Below are positions 7,850 to 14,629 of a DNA stretch of 22,323 nt, in pieces (position 1 is the first letter of the stretch; each line of letters starts with the position of its first letter). The notes beneath the pieces were generated by a model. The model was not told the origin of the DNA and searched no databases. It worked only from the letters and a program-made list of their open reading frames with translations. The position numbers and the translations under genes are program-made. Origin of the DNA: JANRKN01 sp033763435 (GTDB lineage: Bacteria; Planctomycetota; Phycisphaerae; Phycisphaerales; UBA1924). The DNA lies in the NCBI GenBank assembly GCA_033763435.1, contig JANRKN010000083.1:1-22323 (forward strand), written 5' to 3'.

Positions 7850-8805
7850 GCGCGGCGCGCTTCCCAATCCTCGTCGGGCCGACGGCCGGCGGAAAATCGG
7901 CGCTCGCGGTCGCGCTCGCGCAGGAGCTCGGGCGGCGGGGCGTGCCCGCGGAGATCGTGACGGCCGACGCGTATCAGATTTACACGGGCATGGACATCGG
8001 CACGGCCAAGCCCAGCGCGGCCGAGCGCGCGGGGGTGCCCCACCACCTGCTCGATCTGGTGAGCCCGCACGATCCGGGGCCGGCGTTTACGGTGCACGAC
8101 TGGCTGGCGCGCGCGACGCCGCTGATTGATGAGCTGCGCGCGCGCGGCGCCGTGCCGATCGTCGTCGGCGGGACGCATCTCTACGCCAAGGCCCTGCTCG
8201 ACGGCCTGTTCGAGGGGCCCGAGCCCGATGCCGCGCTGCGCGCCGAGTTGTCCTCCAAACCGCTTGAACAACTGCGCACGGAGTTGGAGCGCGTCGACCC
8301 GGCCGCGGCGGCGCGGATCCACTTCAACGACCAGCGGCGAACCGTCCGCGCGCTCGAAGTGTTCCGGCTCACGGGCACGCCCATCTCGGCTCTGCAGAGT
8401 CAGTGGGACCGGGGCGCGCGGGCCGACGCGATGCTGGTGGGGCTGGAGTGGGAAAAGGACGCGATCAACGCGCGGATCAATCAGCGCGTGAAGCTCATGA
8501 TGCAGCAGGGACTGCTCGAAGAGCTCCGCCGCCTGCTGGCGCTCGGCCCCTTGTCCACACAGGCGCGCGAGGCGCTGGGGTACAAGCAACTCCTGAGCCA
8601 CCTGGAGGGACGCGCGACGCTCGAGGACGCGGTCGAAGAGATCAAGGTCCAGACCCGGCGGTTTGCCAAGAACCAGCGGACGTGGCTCAAACGGCTCCGG
8701 CTGACGCCCGGGTCGGTGTGGCTCGCGGGGGACCGGGAGGCGGCTGAGCTTGCGCGCGAGGTCGCGGACCGGTTGCTGGTGGGCAACGCTGGGCAAGCCA
8801 AGTAA
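7846..8805 (+). CDS. miaA: tRNA dimethylallyltransferase
   Basis: The 319-residue product transfers a dimethylallyl group to N6 of adenosine 37 in tRNAs that read codons starting with U. Visible motifs are the P-loop GPTAGGKS (11-18), DAYQIYTGMDIGTAKP (41-56), GGTHLY (108-113), EALGYKQL in the C-terminal half, and QTRRFAKNQRTWLKR near the end. Length is normal for bacterial MiaA. The ATG at 7846 overlaps the Nudix stop (ATGA), so translation is probably coupled in the pabB-nudix-miaA operon. The segment that is DSMQ or DSAL in well-studied MiaA proteins reads DAYQ here, a Ser-to-Ala difference that may be lineage-typical. No hairpin followed by a T-run is visible after the stop. Confidence 0.96.
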   Translation: MSAARFPILVGPTAGGKSALAVALAQELGRRGVPAEIVTADAYQIYTGMDIGTAKPSAAERAGVPHHLLDLVSPHDPGPAFTVHDWLARATPLIDELRARGAVPIVVGGTHLYAKALLDGLFEGPEPDAALRAELSSKPLEQLRTELERVDPAAAARIHFNDQRRTVRALEVFRLTGTPISALQSQWDRGARADAMLVGLEWEKDAINARINQRVKLMMQQGLLEELRRLLALGPLSTQAREALGYKQLLSHLEGRATLEDAVEEIKVQTRRFAKNQRTWLKRLRLTPGSVWLAGDREAAELAREVADRLLVGNAGQAK

Positions 8806-8843
8806 CCCAACAAGGGTTTGTGCGGGCTTTGGATCGGTGCGGG

Positions 8844-8881
8844 GGTCAGATTTCGGGGCTCTCGGGGGTGAAATCTTGACC
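8844..8881. repeat. Imperfect inverted repeat (hairpin) between miaA and topA
   Basis: GGTCAGATTTC at 8844-8854 is complementary to GAAATCTTGACC at 8870-8881 with one unpaired T, giving an 11-base-pair stem around a 15-base G-rich loop. There is no T-run, so it is not a standard terminator. It could be an RNA hairpin at the end of the miaA message or a protein-binding dyad upstream of topA. Confidence 0.8.
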
Positions 8882-9004
8882 CGCGTGCCGATGGTGTCTT
8901 TCGTCCTTCGTCACGGGGGTTCGAAGATCGGATTTTGTTTGGTGTCTTGGCCCTCGGACGGGTATGGTCCGGGGGAAGGGGGTGCCGTGCTCCGGCATCC
9001 CAGA

Positions 9005-9061
9005 GGGTGGGGACAGGGGATTGGGGACGGGCGGGTGGGGATGGGGCGGGGAGCGGGCGGG
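9005..9061 (+). promoter_or_regulatory. G-run cluster with G-quadruplex potential upstream of topA
   Basis: Eleven runs of three or four G occur within 57 bases on the coding strand: 9005-9007, 9009-9012, 9016-9019, 9023-9026, 9029-9031, 9033-9035, 9037-9040, 9043-9046, 9048-9051, 9055-9057 and 9059-9061. Loops are one to four bases. This satisfies the usual quadruplex pattern more than twice over. It ends 16 bases before the topA ribosome binding site, so it lies in the promoter or leader. A regulatory role is inference. Confidence 0.75.
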
Positions 9062-9077
9062 AAGGCTGTATAGATAG

Positions 9078-9082
9078 AAGGA
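9078..9082 (+). promoter_or_regulatory. Ribosome binding site of topA
   Basis: AAGGA lies six bases before the ATG at 9089 and supports that start, which includes the unusual Gly/Arg-rich N-terminus. Confidence 0.75.
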
Positions 9083-9088
9083 ACGGGC

Positions 9089-11911
9089 ATGGCCAAGCGA
9101 GCGAGCAAAGCACCGGCAGCACCAGAGACCGACGGGGACGCTTCGTCCGCTGGGAAGCCCGCGGGTCGGGGGGCCGGGCGGGGTGCTGGGCGGTCGGCGG
9201 GCCGGGGACGCTCGATGCAGTCGGTGCCGGTCGGTGCGGGGAAGAACCGGCACCTGGTGATCGTCGAGTCGCCCTCCAAGGCCAAGACGATCAACAAGTA
9301 TCTGGGGCCTGAGTATCTGGTGCTGGCGTCGATCGGGCATGTGCGCGACCTGCCGAGCAAGAACCCCAAGGGCGTGAAGAGCCCGGTGCCGGGCGTGGAC
9401 CTCGAGAAGAAGTTCAAGCCGACGTACGAGATTCTGTCGGGCAAGGAAAAGGTCATCTCGGATCTGAAGCGTGCGGCGAAGGAAAGCCGCTCGACGGGGA
9501 TGAACGTCTGGTTCGCAACCGACTTGGACCGCGAGGGCGAGGCGATCGCGTGGCACCTTGCCGACGAGCTGGGCATCGCGCCTTCGGACGCCAAGCGTGT
9601 GATCTTCCCGGCGATCACCAAGGGCGAGATCCAGCGCGCGTTCAGCAACCCGCACCCGATCGACGTGGACCGCGTGAACGCGCAGCAGGCGCGGCGGATC
9701 CTCGACCGGATCGTGGGCTATCAGGTGTCGCCTCTGCTGTGGAAGAAGGTCGCGCGCGGGCTGAGCGCGGGGCGCGTGCAGAGCGTCGCGGTGCGCGTCG
9801 TGGTCGAGCGCGAGCGGGAGATCCGCGCGTTTGTGCCCGAGGAATACTGGACGATCGAGGGCGGGTTCGTGCTCGACCGCGCCGTCGCGGCGAAGCTGAT
9901 CCCGGCGTGGAAGGCGCTGCTCGCCCAGCGCGATGAGAAGAACCAGCCGCCGACGCAGAAGGCCCGCGCGGCGTGGCGGGGCGAGCAGGGCGTGATCTCC
10001 GCCGAGCTGGTCGAGATCGGGGGCGAACGGTTTGACCTCAAGGGCTCGGGCGCGGACCTCACCGGGCGCGTGCGCGAGATCGCGCATCTTGTGGGGCTGA
10101 CGTCGGTGGAAGTTTCGCAGAAGGCCGACCCCGACGGGCGCGGGCCGGCGGCCATGATTCGGACCGTCTCGGGGCTGGTCGATCCGACGACGCCTTACAA
10201 GGTCGCGTCGATCGAGACCAAGCGGACGACGACGCGGGCCTCGGCGCCGTTCATCACCAGCACGCTGCAGCAGGCGGCCTCGTCGCGGCTGGGCTTTGGC
10301 GCGCAGCGCACGATGCGTGCGGCGCAGCAGCTCTATGAAGGTGTCGACATCCCGGGCGAAGGGCCCACGGGTCTGATCACCTACATGCGTACGGACTCGA
10401 CGAGCCTCTCGCGTGAGGCGATCGAGATGGCGCGGGGGTACATCGGCAAGCAGTTCGGCGCGAAGTATCTGCCCGAGAAGCCGAACTTCTTTGCCAGCAG
10501 CAACAAGGACGCGCAGGAGGCGCACGAGGCGATCCGGCCCACGAACGTGGAGCTGACGCCTGCGAAGGTCCGGCGTGCGCTGAGCGAGGATCAGTTCCGG
10601 CTGTACTCGATCATCTGGGAGCGGTTTGTCGCGTGCCAGATGGTGCCGGCGGAGTGGGACGCGACGGCCGTGACGATCACGGGCGGCACCGACCCGCGCC
10701 GGCCTGTGTCGTTCCGCGCGACCGGGCGCGTGCTGGTGTTTGACGGTCACTACAAGGTTTCGGGCGTCCCGCGCAGCGGCGAGGAGCAGAACCTGCCCGA
10801 GCTGAGCGAGGGCAAGGCGCTCGCGCCCGTGATTCTCGAGCCCGAGCAGCGCTTCACGAGCCCGCCCGCGCGGTACTCGGAAGCGTCGCTGATCAAGGTG
10901 CTCGAGAGCGAAGGGATCGGGCGGCCTTCGACGTACGCGAGCATCATCCAGACGATCCAGGACCGCAAGTACGTCGAGGCGCGCGATCGGCGCATGTTCG
11001 CAACGGACCTGGGCGAGGTTGTGACGGACAAGCTGATCGAGGCGTTCCCCGAGATCATGGACGTGGGGTACACCCGCGACATGGAGGCCCAGCTCGACAA
11101 GGTCGAAGAGGACCACATCGACTGGGTCGAGATGCTCGAGAAGTTTTATGGGCCCTTCCGCAAGAGCCTGAAGCGCGCGGAAGAGACGCTCAAGCACGCC
11201 AAGGCCGAGGTGACGCCCGCGCCGAAGGAGTACACGTGCCCGACGTGCGCGAAGGAATGGCGCGGCGCGACGGGGCTGGTGTACCGGTTCGGGAAGAACG
11301 GGCGGTTCCTGTCGTGCTCGCGGTATCCGGAGTGCACGTACGCGACGCCGGTGGATGCGATGGGCCGGCCCAAGCCGGTGGGCGACTTGGTGGACATCGC
11401 GTGTCCGAAGTGCGGCGGGGCGATGACGCGGCGGGAGGGGCGATTCGGGCCGTTCCTTGGGTGCGCGCGGTATGGGGACAAGGAGAACCCGTGCGACGGG
11501 ATCCTGAACCTGGACCGCAAGGGGTATGTGGTGGCCAAGGCCGCGCCGCCGCTGGTGACGGAGCTGCCCTGCCCGACGTGCGGGGCGCCGTTGAATCTTC
11601 GCGGCGGGGTGCGCGGGCCGTGGCTCGGGTGCTCGAAGTTCCCCAAGTGTCGCGGGCGGGGGAAGTGGGCGGAGCTGCCCGAGGCGCAGCAGAAGGCGCT
11701 GGAGCTGGCGTTCAAGAACCACGACAAGCAGCACCCGGTGCAGATCATCCGCACGATGTCGGGCAAGGCGCTGACGGGCGAGAACGGCAAGCCTCTGGCG
11801 GGCGTGCCGACGGTCGCGCAGTTGGCCGCGGGTGGGGCGGGTGGAGCGGCGAGTGAGGGCGCGGGCGAGGAGACGAGCCTGGAAGCGGTCGCCGACGCGA
11901 TGGGCATGTAA
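9089..11911 (+). CDS. topA: DNA topoisomerase I (type IA)
   Basis: The 940-residue product relaxes negative supercoils through a transient 5'-phosphotyrosyl break. The Toprim domain starts at HLVIVESPSKAKTINKYLG (Glu60) and contains DLDREG (Asp145, Asp147, Glu149). LSAGRVQSVAVR and GLITYMRTDS follow; Tyr432 is the expected nucleophile. Three C-terminal four-cysteine zinc-ribbon modules begin at about residues 717 (CPTC), 772 (CPKC) and 828 (CPTC), as in E. coli TopA. The N-terminus before the Toprim domain is a roughly 50-residue low-complexity extension with Gly/Arg-rich GRGAGRGAGRSAGRGR, likely disordered and perhaps nucleic-acid binding. The ATG at 9089 follows AAGGA. A small membrane-protein gene starts nine bases after the stop. 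Confidence 0.97.
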   Translation: MAKRASKAPAAPETDGDASSAGKPAGRGAGRGAGRSAGRGRSMQSVPVGAGKNRHLVIVESPSKAKTINKYLGPEYLVLASIGHVRDLPSKNPKGVKSPVPGVDLEKKFKPTYEILSGKEKVISDLKRAAKESRSTGMNVWFATDLDREGEAIAWHLADELGIAPSDAKRVIFPAITKGEIQRAFSNPHPIDVDRVNAQQARRILDRIVGYQVSPLLWKKVARGLSAGRVQSVAVRVVVEREREIRAFVPEEYWTIEGGFVLDRAVAAKLIPAWKALLAQRDEKNQPPTQKARAAWRGEQGVISAELVEIGGERFDLKGSGADLTGRVREIAHLVGLTSVEVSQKADPDGRGPAAMIRTVSGLVDPTTPYKVASIETKRTTTRASAPFITSTLQQAASSRLGFGAQRTMRAAQQLYEGVDIPGEGPTGLITYMRTDSTSLSREAIEMARGYIGKQFGAKYLPEKPNFFASSNKDAQEAHEAIRPTNVELTPAKVRRALSEDQFRLYSIIWERFVACQMVPAEWDATAVTITGGTDPRRPVSFRATGRVLVFDGHYKVSGVPRSGEEQNLPELSEGKALAPVILEPEQRFTSPPARYSEASLIKVLESEGIGRPSTYASIIQTIQDRKYVEARDRRMFATDLGEVVTDKLIEAFPEIMDVGYTRDMEAQLDKVEEDHIDWVEMLEKFYGPFRKSLKRAEETLKHAKAEVTPAPKEYTCPTCAKEWRGATGLVYRFGKNGRFLSCSRYPECTYATPVDAMGRPKPVGDLVDIACPKCGGAMTRREGRFGPFLGCARYGDKENPCDGILNLDRKGYVVAKAAPPLVTELPCPTCGAPLNLRGGVRGPWLGCSKFPKCRGRGKWAELPEAQQKALELAFKNHDKQHPVQIIRTMSGKALTGENGKPLAGVPTVAQLAAGGAGGAASEGAGEETSLEAVADAMGM

Positions 11912-11920
11912 GCTTCGGCG

Positions 11921-12352
11921 ATGAACGTCGCGCTGATCATCGTGGTGGTGTTGCTGATCGACGCGTTCGTGATCGGCGTGATCTTCTACGGCGTGATCGG
12001 CGGACAGTTCAGAGATCTGTCGCAGCGCTATCCCGCGCGGACGCCCCGCGAGGGCTCAGTCCGGCGCAACTTTCAGTCGATCCGGCTGGGGATGATCAAC
12101 CTCGGCGGGTGTGTCCACATCGAGGTGGATGAGGATGCGCTGCACGTGCATCCGACGGCATTTCTGCGGTGGCTGAAGGCGCCGGGCTTCAGCGTGCCGT
12201 GGGATCAGGTGACGTATCTCAAGGAACGCGGCTCGCTGGTCTGGGTGCGGCTGGGTGCCGGCGCGTCGTCGCTGGACATGGTGGGCCCGCGCTGGTGTCT
12301 GGAGCTTGCGCAGGGTTCGCCCGCCGCGCGCGGCGACGAGGGCGGCCAGTGA
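11921..12352 (+). CDS. Small membrane protein with soluble PH-like domain (tentative)
   Basis: The product is 143 residues. One hydrophobic helix at about 4-30 (MNVALIIVVVLLIDAF onward) is followed by a soluble domain. The pattern IEVDEDALHVHPTAFLRW...FSVPWDQVTYLKE resembles small membrane-anchored proteins in which a beta-rich domain has a Leu-x-hydrophobic strand and an IPW turn, often described as bacterial PH-like; that is memory-based and tentative. Ser62-Ile-Arg-Leu-Gly sits at the start of this domain. It begins nine bases after topA, so it may be cotranscribed with it, but the spacing gives no functional link. Function unknown. Confidence 0.72.
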   Translation: MNVALIIVVVLLIDAFVIGVIFYGVIGGQFRDLSQRYPARTPREGSVRRNFQSIRLGMINLGGCVHIEVDEDALHVHPTAFLRWLKAPGFSVPWDQVTYLKERGSLVWVRLGAGASSLDMVGPRWCLELAQGSPAARGDEGGQ

Positions 12353-12496
12353 GCGAGCTGGCCCGAGTTGGTGGGGCGGTGTGAAGTTGGGCAATCTGGG
12401 TTCCGATGGTGAGGTGTGCCGGGTGCGCCGGGTGTGCGGGCGGGGAGTTCTCGGACGGTTCGTGCCCGGGCGTGCGGCGATCTCAAGGGGCGCGCG

Positions 12497-13228
12497 ATGG
12501 CGTCGGAACTGCCGGCGGAGCACGATGGAGAGTTGAGCGCAAGCGGACCGCGGGAGTCCGAGGAGTCGGTGCGCGAGAGCGGCGCCAAGGCGCGGCGCGC
12601 GCGGCCCCGGGAGGATGAAGCCTCGCGCGAGCTCTCGGCCGAGGAACTGGCCGAGCGGCGCGTCTTCACGACCGGCGAGGCGGCCCAGATCTGCAAGGTG
12701 TCGCAGCAGACGATCATCCGCTGCTTTGACGCGGGGCGGCTGGCGGGCTTCAAGGTGCCCGGGTCCAAGTTCCGGCGGATCCCGCGTGACGAGCTGATTC
12801 GGTTCATGCGGGCCAACGACATTCCGCTCTCGGCGCTGGAGGGCAACCGCCGGCGCGTGCTCGTGGTCGATGACGACGCGCAGATCCTGGAGATCTTTGA
12901 GGATCTGCTGCGGAGCGATCCGCGGATCGAGCTGCGGACGGCGGGCAATGGGTATGACGCGGGGCTGGCGACCGCGGCATTCAAGCCGCACCTGATCGTG
13001 CTGGACTTCATGCTGCCCGATGTGAACGGGGACCTGGTGTGCCGGCGCGTGCGTGAGCGGCCTGAGACGGCCGGGACGCGCGTGCTGTTCATGTCGGGCA
13101 CGGCGGACGAGGCGGCGCAGAAGAAGCTGCTCGCGGCGGGGGGCGATGCGTTCCTGAAAAAGCCCTTCAACATCGCGGAGCTCCGCGCCACGATGCACCG
13201 GCTGATGGACCTGCCGATGCAGGCCTGA
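12497..13228 (+). CDS. Helix-turn-helix (excisionase/MerR-like) and receiver-domain response regulator
   Basis: The product is 243 residues. After a charged, probably disordered N-terminus (1-55), a DNA-binding domain of the excisionase/MerR winged type occupies about 56-110: FTTGEAAQICKVSQQTIIRC, then GRLAGFKVPGSKFRRI and PRDELIRFM. A receiver domain follows at 119-238 with the acidic cluster Asp125-Asp127, phosphoacceptor Asp170 in LIVLDFMLPD, and Lys222 in LKKPF, so it looks phosphorylatable. The HTH-first order is the reverse of OmpR- or NarL-type regulators. The start is supported by AAGGGG six bases upstream of the ATG. A second receiver-type protein follows on the same strand, but no histidine kinase is visible. 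DNA target and signal are unknown. Confidence 0.9.
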   Translation: MASELPAEHDGELSASGPRESEESVRESGAKARRARPREDEASRELSAEELAERRVFTTGEAAQICKVSQQTIIRCFDAGRLAGFKVPGSKFRRIPRDELIRFMRANDIPLSALEGNRRRVLVVDDDAQILEIFEDLLRSDPRIELRTAGNGYDAGLATAAFKPHLIVLDFMLPDVNGDLVCRRVRERPETAGTRVLFMSGTADEAAQKKLLAAGGDAFLKKPFNIAELRATMHRLMDLPMQA

Positions 13229-13387
13229 GACCGACGGAGGCCCAGCGCGCCTGCGCAGAAGTTGCAGGAGCCGGGACGAAAAACCGGCGTGAGCGGGCAG
13301 GAATGTGGATCCCCGGCTCAATGGGCCGCCCGGAACAGCCGACAGAACTGGCACAAACGGAATCACGACCACCACCTGTCACCCACC

Positions 13388-14605
13388 ATGGCCCGACGCA
13401 AAGCTTCCAACCCCGTTCCGACCTCGGCCGCTCAGGCCGCCACGGCCCCGCAGGCCGGTGCGCCTGAGCCCGCGACGGGCGTGGGTTCCGAGGGTCTGGT
13501 GCTGCTGGTGTCGGCCGACCGTTCGCGGCGCGAGACGCTGTCGGCGGTGCTGGTGCCGACGGGGCTGGAGGTTCGGCCCATCGCCTGGCAGGAGGGCGCG
13601 GACGCGCTGGTGCGGGCGAGCCTGCTCGCGGGCGACGTGGACCTGGTGCTGATCGATGCGGCGCTGCCCGCGGGCGCGGGGTTCGATCTGGTGCGCGAGA
13701 TCGCGCAGGGCGCCGACGAACTGAACGCGATGGTCGGGCTGACGATGTTCGGCCCATCGATGACCACCGAGGATGCGCTGAGCGCGATGCGCGCGGGCGC
13801 GGGTGACCTGATTGATCTCTCGGCGACGCGCAGCGATGCGGCGCGGGCGCGCGTGATCCAGGCGGTGCTTAAGGCCAAGGGGCGGCGTGAGCAGGAGAAG
13901 CTGCGGCGCGAGCGCGATCGGCGTCTGCGCGGGCTGTGCAAGAAGCTGAATCTTTCGCGCCGGCAGATCGCCGGTCAGGTCGCGTCGCTGTGCGAGGAGC
14001 TCACGAGCGCGTACCGGGAGATGTCGGACCAGATCGGGCTGGTGACGAGCGCGGCTGAGTTCCGCTCGATCATCCGGCAGGACCTGGACGTCGAGAGCTT
14101 GCTGCGGACGTTCCTCGAGTACGTGCTGGCGCGCGTGGGCTCGACGAACGCGGCGGTATTCCTGCCCGCGACGACGGGTGACTTCTCGCTGGGCGCGTAC
14201 GTGAACTACGACGGGCCCAAGGACTCGACGGAAGTTCTGCTGGATCATCTCGCCTCGACACTCGCGCCGCGGTTTGCGCACGAGACGGGCGTGACGGTGA
14301 TGTCGAGCCGGGCGGAGCTTGACGCGAAGCTGGGCGAGGCTGCGGAGTGGCTGGGCGAGCAGCACCTGCTGGTGATGCCGTGCGTGCACAAGGGCGAGTG
14401 CCTCGCGGTCGTGGCGCTGTTCCGGGATCGTCACACGCCGTTCAATACGCCGGCGGTGCAGCTGATGCGGGTGGTCGGCGAGCTGTTCGGCCAGCACCTG
14501 GCGCGGGTGATTCACGTGCACCATCGGCACCTGCCCAAGGACAAGTGGTCGAGCCTGGGCGATCCGCCGGCCGACGAACGCGACGACTTTGGCCTTGCGG
14601 CCTGA
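13388..14605 (+). CDS. Degenerate receiver, coiled-coil and GAF domain protein
   Basis: The product is 405 residues. Residues about 36-150 fold like a receiver: LVLLVSADRSRRE, LVLIDAALPAG with Asp90 at the phosphoacceptor position, then repeated alpha/beta pattern. The usual acidic pair is reduced (SAD) and the conserved Lys-Pro near the end is replaced by DLIDLS, so phosphorylation may be weak or absent. A charged Arg/Glu-rich helix (about 155-215) likely forms a coiled coil. A GAF-like domain spans about 230-385 (LLRTFLEYVLARVG...AVFLP...LLVMPCVHKGECLAVVALFRD). There is no kinase, cyclase or DNA-binding output. The ATG at 13388 lacks a clear ribosome binding site; the frame is open back to 13262. 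It lies 159 bases after the HTH/receiver gene and may act with it. Confidence 0.82.
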   Translation: MARRKASNPVPTSAAQAATAPQAGAPEPATGVGSEGLVLLVSADRSRRETLSAVLVPTGLEVRPIAWQEGADALVRASLLAGDVDLVLIDAALPAGAGFDLVREIAQGADELNAMVGLTMFGPSMTTEDALSAMRAGAGDLIDLSATRSDAARARVIQAVLKAKGRREQEKLRRERDRRLRGLCKKLNLSRRQIAGQVASLCEELTSAYREMSDQIGLVTSAAEFRSIIRQDLDVESLLRTFLEYVLARVGSTNAAVFLPATTGDFSLGAYVNYDGPKDSTEVLLDHLASTLAPRFAHETGVTVMSSRAELDAKLGEAAEWLGEQHLLVMPCVHKGECLAVVALFRDRHTPFNTPAVQLMRVVGELFGQHLARVIHVHHRHLPKDKWSSLGDPPADERDDFGLAA

Positions 14606-14629
14606 GCCTGCGAGCAACTGAGTTGATGT

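Larger units (their letters stand above)
8806..9088. other. Intergenic region between miaA and topA
   Basis: 283 bases without a convincing gene. A short plus-strand frame (8750-9073) has no family features. The stretch holds an imperfect inverted repeat (8844-8881), further G-runs at 8971-8975 and 8978-8982, a dense G-run cluster (9005-9061) and the topA ribosome binding site. A weak promoter-like pair, TTGGTG at 8939-8944 and TATGGT at 8963-8968 with an 18-base spacer, is present but far from consensus. Confidence 0.7.

Noticed and set aside
8939..8968. TTGGTG and TATGGT with an 18-base spacer as a topA promoter
   Set aside because: Only three and four of six bases match the consensus. It is mentioned in the intergenic entry but is too weak to call.
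8846..11734. 962-residue minus-strand open frame opposite topA
   Set aside because: Arg/Leu/His/Pro-rich with no family features, opposite a gene with all topoisomerase I motifs.
13349..13354. TGGCAC, resembling the -24 box of a sigma-54 promoter before the receiver/GAF gene
   Set aside because: The matching TTGC/GC element at the required distance is absent.
12056..13375. 439-residue minus-strand open frame opposite the HTH/receiver gene
   Set aside because: No recognisable domain, and it overlaps intact HTH and receiver motifs on the plus strand.
14606..14629. Possible bidirectional terminator between the convergent GAF and hldE-type genes
   Set aside because: The 24-base gap holds no stem followed by a T-run in either direction.
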